64,000 bases of DNA from Xanthomonas sp. Leaf148 (GTDB lineage Bacteria; Pseudomonadota; Gammaproteobacteria; Xanthomonadales; Xanthomonadaceae), in assembly GCF_001423585.1 (NCBI RefSeq), contig NZ_LMOP01000002.1, forward strand, positions 1 through 64,000. The letters run 5' to 3'. Shown one piece after another: positions 39,530-48,637 of the stretch. The notes under the pieces were generated by a model. That model worked only from the letters and a program-made list of their open reading frames with translations. It did no database searches and was not told the origin of the DNA. The position numbers and the translations under genes are program-made. Position 1 is the first letter of the stretch; each line of letters starts with the position of its first letter.

Positions 39530-39823
39530 ATGATGCGCTCTCTGGTGTTTTGTGCTTTGACCCTGCTGCCGCTGGCAGCCGCCGCATCCAGTCTTGCGGG
39601 TACTTCGGCCGGTGCATCGTCCGCCGGTTCGTCCAACAGCAGCAGTTCCGGCGACGACAAGGTGGTTGCCGACGCACGCGAAGATGCGGCCGGCTTTGTC
39701 GCCAGCGATGGCGCCATTCGCGGCGCGCGTCTGGAAGCGGCGTTGCTGCAATTGCGCAGTCGCAGCGATGCGGCGCGTGTGTCCAGCGATCTGGAACTGG
39801 CTCAGTCCATCCTGGCGCAGTGA
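39530..39823 (+). CDS. Exported DUF2388-like protein
   Basis: 97 residues with a signal peptide (MMRSLVFCALTLLPLAAAAS) and a Ser-rich linker. The segment DDKVVADAREDAAGFVASDG followed by IRGARLEAALLQLR is what I recall for the DUF2388 family of Pseudomonas/Xanthomonas. It is coupled to the next gene by a 4-bp GTGA overlap. Function unknown. Confidence 0.75.
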   Translation: MMRSLVFCALTLLPLAAAASSLAGTSAGASSAGSSNSSSSGDDKVVADAREDAAGFVASDGAIRGARLEAALLQLRSRSDAARVSSDLELAQSILAQ

Positions 39824-41706
39824 ATCGTCGCCGCCGGTGCGCATGGCTGTGGCTGGCCGCAGCGATCGCACCGGCGGCGCAAGCGCAATCGCAGCTTTCG
39901 CCTCAGCTGCAGGTGACGGTTGTCGCATCGGAGTTGACTCCGTCAGAGCGCGCTGCCAGCCAGGCGCTGGTGCAGCAAGTCTTACAGCGCTTGCCGCCGG
40001 GCTGGGTAGCGCGCGATGCGGCGCCCATTCAATTGCAGTGGCGCCGCGATCTGCCGGCGCAGGTGCACGGCCGCGCGATCGGCAATCGCATCCTGCTCGA
40101 TCATGCGTTGTTGCAAGCCTGGAGCGTGCAATCCGCCAGCGCACGCTCCGACATCGGCGCGCCAGCCACGCGGGCGGCGATGGCAGCGGTGGTGCACGAA
40201 CTGGCGCATGTGCGCGACCGTGGCACCGGCAGCAGCTTGTCGCGCGACCCACGCCTGCGCGATCTTGCCGGCTGGCAGGTGCGTCCCTGGCGGGTCGGAC
40301 GCGGCGTAAACCGTTTCAGCGACCGTAGTCCCGATGCGTACGAGCGACATAGCCCGGCCGAATTTGTTGCGGTCAATCTCGAGCATTACGTGCTGGATGC
40401 GGACTACGCCTGCCGCCGTCCCGCGCTGGCGGCATGGTTTTCCGAGCGGCTAGGGCCGCTGCAGGAGGCGGCAGCATGCGCGCCGACCTTGCCGTATCTG
40501 CAGGCCGACAACGATGCCGGTGCGATGTCGTTGCTGACGCTGGATCCATCGCGGGTCTATGCGGTGGACTATCTGCTTGCCGAAGGCAACGAGCAGCCGA
40601 TGAGTCGCTGGGGCCACAGCATGTTGCGCTTGGTGATCTGCGCGCCCGGTCGCGTGCAAGGGCCGGCGTGCCGGCTGGATCTGCAGTATCACCGCGTGCT
40701 GTCGTTTCGGGCATTCGTTGGCGATGTGCAGATCTCCAGCTGGCGCGGGCTGACCGGCTCGTATCCGTCGCGGCTGTTCGTGCTGCCGTTGAACCAGGTT
40801 ATCGACGAATACACCAAGGTGGAACTGCGTGCCCTGTCGTCGGTGCCGCTGGCGCTGAGCCCGGATGAGATCGCTGCTTTGCTCACGCGCGCCGCGCAGG
40901 TGCACTGGAGCTACGACGGGCGCTATTACTTCATCAGCAACAACTGCGCGGTGGAAACCTACAAGTTGTTGCACGACGGGGTGCCGCGTCTGGCCGCAGC
41001 CGGCCTGTCATCGATCACTCCGCGTGGCGTGCGCCAGCGCCTGCAGCGTGCCGGCCTTGCCGATCTGCGCGTGCTGGACGACCGCGCGCAGGCCACACGT
41101 CAGGGCTATTACTTCGAATCGGCGGCCGCGCATTATCAGGCCATGTTCGATGTGCTTCGACGCGGTATCCCGGTGCCGCAGACGAGTGTGGCCCAATGGC
41201 TGGATGCCGCGCCTGGTGCACGCGCGCAGTGGTTCGAGCGCGGTGGCCTGCGCGAAACCGCAGCCGCATTGCTGCTGGAACAAGCCGCGTTACGGCGGCA
41301 GGAACTGGTGGCGCGCGATGCGCTCAAGCGCCTGTTGCGGCCCGGCATTGCCGAGCGTGCAGCAGTGCAGGAGCAGCTGCAGAGCCTATTCGCCCGGCAG
41401 GCGCAGCTCAGTCACCCGGCGGCGCTTCTCGATGACTCCGGTTTCGATGGCCCCGGCTACGGACTGCCGCAGGCGGACGAGCAACAACGGGTGAGCGCGC
41501 AGGTCGCCCAGGCGAGCAGCGGCTTGGCCGATGGCTGGAAGCAATTGCAGGCCTTGGGCCGACAACAGTTGCCAGCCGAGTTGCGCGACGGTCTGGAGCA
41601 GGGTGAGGCGAACGTGGAAAGACTGCGTGCACGACTGCGGGTGCTTGCACAGCCGGTGCAGGCAGCTGCGGCCGTGCCGGTGCAGCAGGCGCTTGGCGAG
41701 CAATAA
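39820..41706 (+). CDS. Exported DUF4105-domain protein with HEXXH motif
   Basis: 628 residues beginning at GTG 39820, with signal peptide (RCAWLWLAAAIAPAAQAQ). The N-terminal domain has a zinc-protease-like HELAH (His126). A DUF4105 region in the middle has SRWGHSMLRLVIC, SYPSRLFVLPLNQVI and YYFISNNCAVETYKLL (conserved His and Cys, possibly a cysteine-hydrolase-like site). The Gln/Ala-rich last ~200 residues are helical, perhaps coiled coil. A periplasmic or outer-membrane-associated role is likely; the activity is unknown. Confidence 0.78.
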   Translation: MNRRRRCAWLWLAAAIAPAAQAQSQLSPQLQVTVVASELTPSERAASQALVQQVLQRLPPGWVARDAAPIQLQWRRDLPAQVHGRAIGNRILLDHALLQAWSVQSASARSDIGAPATRAAMAAVVHELAHVRDRGTGSSLSRDPRLRDLAGWQVRPWRVGRGVNRFSDRSPDAYERHSPAEFVAVNLEHYVLDADYACRRPALAAWFSERLGPLQEAAACAPTLPYLQADNDAGAMSLLTLDPSRVYAVDYLLAEGNEQPMSRWGHSMLRLVICAPGRVQGPACRLDLQYHRVLSFRAFVGDVQISSWRGLTGSYPSRLFVLPLNQVIDEYTKVELRALSSVPLALSPDEIAALLTRAAQVHWSYDGRYYFISNNCAVETYKLLHDGVPRLAAAGLSSITPRGVRQRLQRAGLADLRVLDDRAQATRQGYYFESAAAHYQAMFDVLRRGIPVPQTSVAQWLDAAPGARAQWFERGGLRETAAALLLEQAALRRQELVARDALKRLLRPGIAERAAVQEQLQSLFARQAQLSHPAALLDDSGFDGPGYGLPQADEQQRVSAQVAQASSGLADGWKQLQALGRQQLPAELRDGLEQGEANVERLRARLRVLAQPVQAAAAVPVQQALGEQ

Positions 41707-41955
41707 CGGTGGCGTCTGCATCGGTTGGTGATGGCGCTGCAGACGTTGTGCAAGTGCAGCCGAGAACCGGACGGGCGTGCGACTAGGTGGCGCTTCTAGA
41801 CAGAGCGAGCTATTCGTTGCCGACGACCGCGCGCACGTAGCGTTTCCGCGCAAACACCAGCGAGAAATGCGCGCTATTAAGCATGTTTCAGCATGGAAGA
41901 GCGGCTTGCTGCCATCGAGTGCGCAGCAAACCGGTACATCTCTCGCACGCACTGC

Positions 41956-42336
41956 TCAAGTTGCCGGCTGCAACTCCGCCTGGGTGGCGTATTGCCGCAA
42001 CCACTGGCTCACCTGCGCATCGTTGCGGTACCGCTGCATCAGCTTGGCAAGGCGTGCCGGTGCCGGTGTGCAGAACTGCGCAATCGCCACTTCGATTTCG
42101 TGGCGACGGTCGGCGTCGTAGGGCTCTTCACCGGCGAAGTGTTCGCAGGTGTCGTAGTCCTCCACCAGCTTGCGCACATCCTCCGGCATGCCGCACAGGC
42201 CTGCCGGATGTTGCAGCCATTCTTCTTCCACCTTGGGATCGGTGCAGGCGACCGCAGCGGAGGCCGGCGCAGGGGCCGGTTCCGTGGTGCAGGCAGCCAG
42301 CAGCCCCAACGTCAGGGCAACGGCCAGGCGACGCAT
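41956..42336 (-). CDS. Small putative lipoprotein
   Basis: 126 residues. Signal [16 protein letters not shown] with lipobox Cys16, then a Pro/Ala linker. An acidic domain with four cysteines follows (VACTDPKVEEEW, GLCGMPED, YDTCEHFAGEE, QFCTPAP), probably two disulfides. Its start overlaps the efpL stop by one base. Function unknown. The 249 bases to 41707 hold no gene. Confidence 0.75.
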   Translation of the reverse strand: MRRLAVALTLGLLAACTTEPAPAPASAAVACTDPKVEEEWLQHPAGLCGMPEDVRKLVEDYDTCEHFAGEEPYDADRRHEIEVAIAQFCTPAPARLAKLMQRYRNDAQVSQWLRQYATQAELQPAT

Positions 42337-42902
42337 CAGTCGGCGCGGCCGGCAAATTCGCCGGTGGTGGTGTTGACCAGCACGCGCTCACCGTTGGTGA
42401 TGTACTCGGGCACCATGATTTCCATGCCGGTGTTGAGCTTGGCCGGTTTGGGACGCTTGGTGGCGGTGCCGCCCTTGAGCTCCGGGGGCGTCTCGATCAC
42501 TTCCAGCGTCACCGTCTGCGGCAGCTGCACCGCCACCGGCTGGTCGTCGATCACCTGCACATAGATGCCAGTCAAACCATCGGTGATGTAGCCGGCGTCG
42601 GTGCCGATCACATCGGCGTCCAGCGTGTAGGGCGTGAAGTCTTCGTCGTCCATGAACACGAACGCTTCGCCATCCTTGTACGAAAACGTGGACAGGCGAC
42701 GCAGCAGTTCCACTTCGGGCAGATTGTCGTCGGCATCGAAACTGGCATCGGTTTTTATGCCGCCCGGCACGCTGTACATGATGAAGCGGAAGCGCACGTT
42801 GCCGCCGCGCCCCTGCGGCGAGCTGCGCTCGATGTCGCGAATCTGGTAAATGCCGCCGTTGTATTCGACGACGTTGCCTTTCTTGATGTCGTTAGCTTTC
42901 AT
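42336..42902 (-). CDS. efpL: Elongation factor P-like protein EfpL (YeiP)
   Basis: 188 residues, three EF-P domains. The domain-I tip loop is SSPQGRGGN, with Arg32 in place of the lysine that is modified in EF-P. This marks the EfpL/YeiP subfamily. It relieves ribosome stalling at proline-rich and some other motifs. C-terminal [17 protein letters not shown] is the family end. It is followed directly by the lipoprotein gene. Confidence 0.92.
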   Translation of the reverse strand: MKANDIKKGNVVEYNGGIYQIRDIERSSPQGRGGNVRFRFIMYSVPGGIKTDASFDADDNLPEVELLRRLSTFSYKDGEAFVFMDDEDFTPYTLDADVIGTDAGYITDGLTGIYVQVIDDQPVAVQLPQTVTLEVIETPPELKGGTATKRPKPAKLNTGMEIMVPEYITNGERVLVNTTTGEFAGRAD

Positions 42903-42913
42903 GGGAATCGTGA

Positions 42914-43001
42914 GTAGGGAATGGGGAATCGGAAAAGCTGGTAGCGGGGTGCTGAGAGTAGGGCGCCGTTGCGATTCCCCATTCTCGATTCCCCATTCCC
43001 G
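42914..43001. repeat. Imperfect palindrome of GGGAATGGGGAATC type
   Basis: GGGAATGGGGAATCG (42917-42931) on the left and two copies of the complementary CGATTCCCCATTC type (about 42970-43001) on the right. A dispersed intergenic element; a related GATTCCCG block recurs at about 51694-51725. Confidence 0.65.
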
Positions 43002-43003
43002 GC

Positions 43004-43774
43004 CTACTTGGGCGCCAACCGCACGCCGCCGTCCAGGCGAATCGTTTCGCCGTTGAGGTAGCGGTTGCGCAGGATGAAGGCGACGGTGTCGGCGTATTCG
43101 TCGGGTTGACCCAGGCGCGACGGGAACGGGATGGAGGCGGACAGCGATTGCTGCACGGCCTCGGGCATGCCGTCGACCATCGGGGTCCAGAACACGCCCG
43201 GTGCAATCGTCATCACGCGGATGCCGAAGCGCGCCAGTTCGCGCGCCATCGGCAGGGTCATGCTGACCACGCCGCCCTTGCTGGCGGCATAGGCCGCCTG
43301 GCCGATCTGACCTTCATAAGCGGCCACCGAGGCGGTGTTGATGATCACCCCGCGCTCGCCATCGTCGCCGGCAGCGTTGTGCTGCATCACATCGGCCGCG
43401 GCCTTGGCGACATTGAAGCTGCCGACCAGGTTGACCAGCACGGTGGTGCGGAAGGTCGCCAGCGGCATCGGCGCCTCCTTGCCCAGCACACGGCCGGCGC
43501 CGAGGATGCCGGCGCAATTCAGCGCAAGATTCAGCCCGCCTAGCGCTTGCGCGGCCTGCGCGATATTGGCGGCAACCTGCGCCTCATCCGTGACATCGGT
43601 GGCGAAGTAATACGCGTTGCCGGCACCCAGCAAGGCCAGCGCTGCATCGGCCTTGTCGGCATTGACGTCGAACAACGCGACCTTGCCGCCGTCGGCCACG
43701 ATGCGCTGCGCCACTGCCAGGCCCAGGCCGGACACGCCACCGGTGATGACGGCAAGAACAGAGGATGACTGCAT
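43004..43774 (-). CDS. Short-chain dehydrogenase, 3-hydroxyacyl-CoA dehydrogenase type II-like
   Basis: 256 residues, Rossmann fold. Cofactor motif [15 protein letters not shown] near residue 9, [11 protein letters not shown], catalytic Ser/Tyr/Lys in [20 protein letters not shown] then SKGG. The C-terminus is [16 protein letters not shown]. The overall pattern matches the acyl-CoA/hydroxyacyl-CoA SDRs found in branched-chain amino acid and fatty acid breakdown. It lies last in the catabolic run after the HMG-CoA lyase gene. Confidence 0.85.
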   Translation of the reverse strand: MQSSSVLAVITGGVSGLGLAVAQRIVADGGKVALFDVNADKADAALALLGAGNAYYFATDVTDEAQVAANIAQAAQALGGLNLALNCAGILGAGRVLGKEAPMPLATFRTTVLVNLVGSFNVAKAAADVMQHNAAGDDGERGVIINTASVAAYEGQIGQAAYAASKGGVVSMTLPMARELARFGIRVMTIAPGVFWTPMVDGMPEAVQQSLSASIPFPSRLGQPDEYADTVAFILRNRYLNGETIRLDGGVRLAPK

Positions 43775-43913
43775 GCGGTGGTTCCCTGGTAGAGACAAGC
43801 ATGGCGGCGGATGCCGGCACGCGAACGGTGGACGAGGCGGCCGGCAATTCTAGCCGAAGCTTTTGCGTGATCGCGCCGGTGGACGCTGCCGCTGCAACGG
43901 CAGCAGCGCGGTG

Positions 43914-44810
43914 TCAGCCGGCGGCCGCCAGCGCCTTGCCGACCTTGCTGCCGGTGTCGCGGCCCAGTAGCTGCGCCAGCCAGCGGCCAGTGTGGGCGAG
44001 GGCAGGTAGGTCGATCCCGGTCGATATGCCCAAGCCGTGCAGCAGATACACCACGTCTTCGCTGGCGACATTGCCGCTGGCGCCCTTGGCATAGGGGCAA
44101 CCACCGGCGCCGGACACTGCGGCATCGACCACGCGCACACCTTGCTCCAGGCAGGCGGCGATATTGGCCAGCGCCTGCCCATAGGTGTCGTGGAAATGCA
44201 CAGCTAGCGCGTGCATCGGCACCACCTCTGCCACCGCGGCCAGCATCTGGCGCGCCTTGCGCGGGGTGCCGACGCCGATGGTGTCGCCCAGCGAAATTTC
44301 GTAGCAGCCCAGCGCGTACAGCCGCTGCGCGACGTCCACCACGTCGGCCACTGGCACCTCGCCTTGATACGGGCAACCCAGCACCGTGGAGACGTAGCCG
44401 CGCACGCGCACGCCGTCGCTGGCAGCCTGTGCAAGGATCGGCCGGAACCGCTCGATCGATTCGTCGATACCGGCATTGGTATTGGTGCGGTTGAAGGCCT
44501 CCGACGCTGCGGTGAAGACCGCCACTTCCTGCGCGCCGGCTGCCTGCGCACGGGTGTAACCCTGCAGGTTCGGCACCAGCACCGGATAGGCGATGCCTGG
44601 CGCCTGGGCGATGCCGGCGAAGACCTCGGCTGCGTCGGCCAGCTGCGGCACCCAGCGCGGGCTGACGAAGCTGGTCGCCTCGATGGTGCGCAGGCCGGTG
44701 GCCGACAACCGATCGATCAGCGCGATCTTGTCGGCGGTGGCGATCGGTTGCGCCTCGTTCTGCAGCCCATCGCGCGGGCCGACCTCGACAATGCGCACGA
44801 AGTCGCTCAT
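43914..44810 (-). CDS. Hydroxymethylglutaryl-CoA lyase
   Basis: 298 residues, HMGL-like TIM barrel. EVGPRDGLQNE at the N-terminus, SLGDTIGVGTP, metal-binding HFHDTYGQALANI and the active-site Cys loop VSGAGGCPYAKGASGNVA. It cleaves HMG-CoA to acetyl-CoA and acetoacetate, the last step of leucine degradation (liuE/mvaB role). Start 44810; the frame further upstream is not supported. Confidence 0.92.
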   Translation of the reverse strand: MSDFVRIVEVGPRDGLQNEAQPIATADKIALIDRLSATGLRTIEATSFVSPRWVPQLADAAEVFAGIAQAPGIAYPVLVPNLQGYTRAQAAGAQEVAVFTAASEAFNRTNTNAGIDESIERFRPILAQAASDGVRVRGYVSTVLGCPYQGEVPVADVVDVAQRLYALGCYEISLGDTIGVGTPRKARQMLAAVAEVVPMHALAVHFHDTYGQALANIAACLEQGVRVVDAAVSGAGGCPYAKGASGNVASEDVVYLLHGLGISTGIDLPALAHTGRWLAQLLGRDTGSKVGKALAAAG

Positions 44811-44916
44811 GCGCGAGCCCCGCTGCCTGCAGTAGTGCGAACAGCGACCAACACCACACCGCGCAAGGTCGCTGCGGCGCGTCGACAATCATCAGTGAAA
44901 GACATCGTTAACGTGC

Positions 44917-45306
44917 TCATGCGGCGCAGTGACAGACCACTTCGATGTTGTTGCCATCGGGGTCGAGTACGAAAGCGCTGTAATAGTCAGGGTGATACTG
45001 CGTGCGCAGGCCAGGTGCACCATGGTTGCGGCCGCCTGCAGCGAGCGCAGCCCGATGAAACGCATCGACCTCGGCGCGGTGGGTGGCGGCCAACGCCAGA
45101 TGCGTATTGCCCGGCGCCTGTGGGTCGGCGCCCAGCCAGAGAACTGGCCGCTCGATACCGAAGCCGGCGTGGGCGCGGGTGCCTGTTTGTTCTGCACTCA
45201 GCTCCGTGATCAATGCAATGTTCAATGGAGCCAATGCGGCCTGATAGAACGCCACGCTGGCGCCCAGGTCGCTGCATGCAAGTCCCACATGATCGATCAC
45301 GCTCAT
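44917..45306 (-). CDS. VOC (glyoxalase-fold) family protein
   Basis: 129 residues, one vicinal-oxygen-chelate module: IDHVGLACSDLGASVAFYQA at the start, THLALAATHRAEVDAFH in the middle and YYSAFVLDPDGNNIEVVCH at the end. The metal ligands His (start), His (middle) and Glu (end) are present. It overlaps the enoyl-CoA hydratase stop by 4 bp. Substrate unknown; its position suggests an accessory role in acyl-CoA turnover. Confidence 0.85.
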   Translation of the reverse strand: MSVIDHVGLACSDLGASVAFYQAALAPLNIALITELSAEQTGTRAHAGFGIERPVLWLGADPQAPGNTHLALAATHRAEVDAFHRAALAAGGRNHGAPGLRTQYHPDYYSAFVLDPDGNNIEVVCHCAA

Positions 45307-46100
45307 GCCGCGTTCTCCGGCATCCAGGCCGGCGAGCGTTTTTCCAGGAATGCGCCCAGGCCCTCCTGGCCTTCGGGCGAGACGCGCAAGCGGGCGATCC
45401 ACGCGGCGTTGGCGGCATCGATGGCATCGCGGTCGGCAGCCGGCAGCACCGAACGGACCAGCGACTTGGCCGTACTGGCGGCTAGCGGCGCGGCCGCCAG
45501 CAGCAGACGCACCTGCCGCTCCACCGCAATGTCCAGTTGATCGGCCGCCACCAGTTGATGCAGCAGCCCCAGCAACTGCGCGGTGCCGGCGTCGAAGATC
45601 TCGCCGGTGGCAAACCAGCGGCGCGCCTGGCGTGCGCCGATGGCGGCGATGACATACGGCGAAATCACCGCGGGCAAGAGCCCCAGCTTGCTCTCGGTCA
45701 GGCCGAAGCGCGCCTCGGTGCAGCCGATGGCGATATCGCAGCACGCCACCAGCCCCACGCCGCCGCCGAAGGCTGCGCCATTGACGCGCGCGATGGTGGG
45801 TTTGGGCAGTTCGTCGAGCGTGCGCATCAGGCGCGCCAGCGCCAGTGCATCGGCGGCATTCTCGGCCTCGCTGGCGGTGGCCATGCCGCGCATCCAGTGC
45901 AGGTCGGCGCCGGCAGAGAAGGCGCCGCCGTCACCGGTCAGGATCACCACGCGAATGTGCGCCGCCGTGCCGGCCTGCTGCAGTGCGTCGGTCAACGCGG
46001 CAATCAAGGTCGCATCGAAGGCGTTGTGGACGGTCGGGCGGTGCAGTCGCAAGCTGCGGACCGGTCCCTGGTCCTCAACGATCAAGCCGGTGTCCTGCAT
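45303..46100 (-). CDS. Enoyl-CoA hydratase/isomerase, probable methylglutaconyl-CoA hydratase
   Basis: 265 residues from ATG 46100 (an in-frame ATG at 46115 also possible). Crotonase motifs: oxyanion holes FSAGADLHWMRG and NGAAFGGGVGLVACCDI, and TESKLGLLPAVISPYVI with the catalytic Glu. The AxLHWMRG form and the neighbour HMG-CoA lyase point to the LiuC role (methylglutaconyl-CoA to HMG-CoA). First gene of the minus-strand run. liuA, liuB and liuD are not in the window. Confidence 0.85.
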   Translation of the reverse strand: MQDTGLIVEDQGPVRSLRLHRPTVHNAFDATLIAALTDALQQAGTAAHIRVVILTGDGGAFSAGADLHWMRGMATASEAENAADALALARLMRTLDELPKPTIARVNGAAFGGGVGLVACCDIAIGCTEARFGLTESKLGLLPAVISPYVIAAIGARQARRWFATGEIFDAGTAQLLGLLHQLVAADQLDIAVERQVRLLLAAAPLAASTAKSLVRSVLPAADRDAIDAANAAWIARLRVSPEGQEGLGAFLEKRSPAWMPENAA

Positions 46101-46178
46101 TGCGCATACGTCCATGAATGGGATGCGAACCATGATAGCGGCACGGGTCGCCGGAGCCATGACGCGGTGCGTCGATGC

Positions 46179-46201
46179 TAGAATTGAGAACCATTCCTAA
46201 C
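46179..46201 (+). promoter_or_regulatory. Fur-box-like site with -10 element before feoA
   Basis: TTGAGAACCATTCCTAAC (46184-46201) resembles a Fur operator (GAGAAnnATTC core). It overlaps a TAGAAT -10-like hexamer (46179-46184). It lies 15-38 bp before the likely feoA start, so ferric-regulator control of the feo genes is plausible. Confidence 0.5.
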
Positions 46202-46216
46202 AATCAGGCCGTCTTT

Positions 46217-46465
46217 GTGACGCTGTCCGACATGCCTTTGCATCGCGCCGCTATCGTGGACTCCGTGGAGGATCGTCTCCCCAACGACACGATCGCCCGG
46301 CGCCTGCGCGAGCTGGGGTTTGTCGCAGGCGAGGAAGTGACCGTGCTGGCCACCGGGCCGGTCGGCCGCGAACCGTTGCTGGTGCAGGTGGGCTACACGC
46401 GTTTTGCCCTGCGCCGCAGCGAGGCCGCGCGCGTGCAGGTGCGGACAGACGGAGCATCGGCATGA
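46217..46465 (+). CDS. feoA: Ferrous iron transport protein A
   Basis: 82 residues from GTG 46217; ATG 46232 is an alternative. The upstream ATG 46175 lies in the promoter/Fur-like site and is rejected. SH3-like FeoA fold: IARRLRELGFVAGEEVTVLA, then VQVGYTRFALRRSEAARVQV. It stimulates FeoB in the cytoplasm. 4-bp overlap with feoB. Confidence 0.88.
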   Translation: MTLSDMPLHRAAIVDSVEDRLPNDTIARRLRELGFVAGEEVTVLATGPVGREPLLVQVGYTRFALRRSEAARVQVRTDGASA

Positions 46466-48321
46466 ATGCGGCGGCCGTGCCGCTGCGTTTGGCGCTGGTG
46501 GGCAACCCCAACAGCGGCAAGACCGCGCTGTTCAACCAGCTGACCGGCAGTCGCCAGAAGGTAGCCAACTACACCGGCGTCACCGTCGAGCGTAAGGAAG
46601 GGCATTTCCGTGCGCCGTCCGGTCGCGACTTTGCGGTGCTCGATCTGCCAGGCGCCTACAGCCTGCAACCGGCCAGCCTGGACGAAGCGATCACCCGCGA
46701 CCTGTGCCGTGGTTTCTACCCCGGCGAGCCGGCGCCGGACGTGCTGGTGTGCGTGATGGATGCCACCAACCTGCGCCTGCATCTGCGCTTTGCGCTGGAG
46801 CTGCGCGAGTTGGGGCGGCCGATGATCGTGGCACTGAACATGGTCGACGCCGCGCAACGGCGTGGCATCGTGATCGATCTGCCGGCGCTGGAGCAGGCGC
46901 TCGGCGTGCCGGTGGTGGAGACCGTTGCGGTGCGGCGCGGTGGCGCCAAGGCTCTGGTCGAGCGCATCGATGCGCAGGCCGCCAGCCTGGCGGCACCGAC
47001 CGCCACGCCGCCTGCCGACGGCAACTACCATTCGCAGGTGCGGCAGATCCTGAGCGCGGCGGTGACCATGCCGACGCGGACCTCGCGCGTGGACGATGCG
47101 CTGGACCGCTGGCTGCTGCACCCGATCTGGGGGCTGGTGACGCTGGCGGTGGTGATGTTCCTGATCTTCCAGGCGGTGTACGCCTGGGCCACGCCGCTGA
47201 TGGACCTGATCGATGCCGGCACCGCATTGCTGGGCGAATGGGTGGGCACCACGCTGCCGGAGGGCCCGCTCAACAGTCTGCTCAAGGACGGCATCATTGC
47301 CGGTCTGGGCGGGGTGATCGTGTTCCTGCCGCAGATCCTGATCCTGTTCGCCTTCATCCTGGCACTGGAAGAATCCGGTTATCTGCCGCGTGCGGCATTC
47401 CTGCTTGATCGCATGATGGCGGCAGCCGGCTTGTCCGGGCGCTCGTTCATTCCGTTGCTGTCGAGCTTTGCGTGCGCGGTGCCGGGCATCATGTCCACGC
47501 GCAGCATCCAGGACCCGCGCGATCGCCTTGCCACCATTATGGTCGCGCCATTGATGACGTGCTCGGCGCGCCTGCCGGTGTACGCGCTGTTGATCGGTGC
47601 GTTCATTCCGCAGAAAACCGTGTGGGGCATCTTCAATCAGCAGGGGCTGATCCTGTTCGCCCTGTATGCCGCCGCCATCGTCAGCGCGTTGCTGGTGTCG
47701 TGGACCATGAAGAAGTGGCGTCGCGACAAAAGCGAGCATCCCTTGATGCTGGAGCTGCCGTCGTACCGCGTGCCGCAGCTGCGCGACCTGGCCTTGGGCT
47801 TGTGGGAACGCGCGGTGATCTTTCTCAAGCGCGTCGGCGGCATCATCCTGGCGCTGACCATTCTGCTGTGGTTCCTGCTGTCGTTCCCGGCCGCGCCGGC
47901 CAATGCGACCTTGCCGCCGATCGACTACAGCTTTGCCGGCCGCATCGGCCACGCGATGGCGGTGTTCTTCGCGCCGCTGGGCTTCAACTGGCAGATCTGC
48001 ATCGCGTTGATTCCCGGCCTGGCCGCGCGCGAAGTGGCGGTGGCGTCGCTGGCCACCGTCTATGCGTTGTCGGCTGCCGATGACGACGCAGCGGCGCAGG
48101 CCTTGTCGCCGCTGATCAGCGACGGCTGGTCGCTGGCCACCGCGCTGTCGCTGCTGGTCTGGTACATCTACGCGCCGATGTGCATCTCCACCCTGGCCAC
48201 GATCAAGCGCGAAACCAACTCGTGGAAGCAGATGACCATCAGTGCGGTCTACCTGTTCGCACTGGCGTATCTGGCCTCGCTGGTGACCTACCAGCTGGCC
48301 GTGTTGTTTGGCGCCGGCTGA
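46462..48321 (+). CDS. feoB: Ferrous iron transporter B
   Basis: 619 residues. The N-terminal G domain has G1 LVGNPNSGKTALFNQ (residues 12-26), the switch/ferrous region YTGVTVERKEG and G3 LDLPGAYSL. The membrane part holds gate motifs with LLSSFACAVPGIMSTR and a second gate near LIPGLAAREV. It is shorter than E. coli FeoB (about 770) and within the range of compact FeoBs. It imports Fe2+ across the inner membrane. Confidence 0.95.
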   Translation: MNAAAVPLRLALVGNPNSGKTALFNQLTGSRQKVANYTGVTVERKEGHFRAPSGRDFAVLDLPGAYSLQPASLDEAITRDLCRGFYPGEPAPDVLVCVMDATNLRLHLRFALELRELGRPMIVALNMVDAAQRRGIVIDLPALEQALGVPVVETVAVRRGGAKALVERIDAQAASLAAPTATPPADGNYHSQVRQILSAAVTMPTRTSRVDDALDRWLLHPIWGLVTLAVVMFLIFQAVYAWATPLMDLIDAGTALLGEWVGTTLPEGPLNSLLKDGIIAGLGGVIVFLPQILILFAFILALEESGYLPRAAFLLDRMMAAAGLSGRSFIPLLSSFACAVPGIMSTRSIQDPRDRLATIMVAPLMTCSARLPVYALLIGAFIPQKTVWGIFNQQGLILFALYAAAIVSALLVSWTMKKWRRDKSEHPLMLELPSYRVPQLRDLALGLWERAVIFLKRVGGIILALTILLWFLLSFPAAPANATLPPIDYSFAGRIGHAMAVFFAPLGFNWQICIALIPGLAAREVAVASLATVYALSAADDDAAAQALSPLISDGWSLATALSLLVWYIYAPMCISTLATIKRETNSWKQMTISAVYLFALAYLASLVTYQLAVLFGAG

Positions 48322-48322
48322 C

Positions 48323-48577
48323 ATGGATCTTTCGCTCACCCTGCAATACGTGGTCATCGCTATCGCAGTGCTGGTCAGTCTTTGGGTGGTGATGAAGAAG
48401 CAATTCCCGAGCGCCTTGCGACGCATGCGCGGCGCGCTGGCACTCGCGTTGCTGCGCGATGGGCGACCGGCCTGGATGCAGACCCTGGGGAGACGCGTGG
48501 CGCCGCCGGCCACGCAAAGCAGTGCGGCCTGCGGTGGTTGCGACAGTTGCGGCCCAGTGCCAACACGCAAGCACTGA
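48323..48577 (+). CDS. Small membrane protein after feoB (FeoC-like, Cys-rich tail)
   Basis: 84 residues. One N-terminal membrane helix (LQYVVIAIAVLVSLWVV), then a basic stretch, then a C-terminal CGGCDSCG cluster. ATG 48323 follows the feoB stop by one base. Similar short proteins with a membrane anchor and Cys cluster are encoded after feoB in other bacteria (FeoB-associated Cys-rich proteins). Not homologous to E. coli FeoC as far as I can see. Confidence 0.7.
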   Translation: MDLSLTLQYVVIAIAVLVSLWVVMKKQFPSALRRMRGALALALLRDGRPAWMQTLGRRVAPPATQSSAACGGCDSCGPVPTRKH

Positions 48578-48637
48578 TCCCGTTCGCCTCGGTTAAACTT
48601 GCACGGCCGCAGGACGCGGCGTGACAGGGGGCAGTAC

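Noticed and set aside
46175-46216. ATG 46175 as feoA start
   Set aside because: It lies within the -10/Fur-like element and would add a non-conserved N-terminus.
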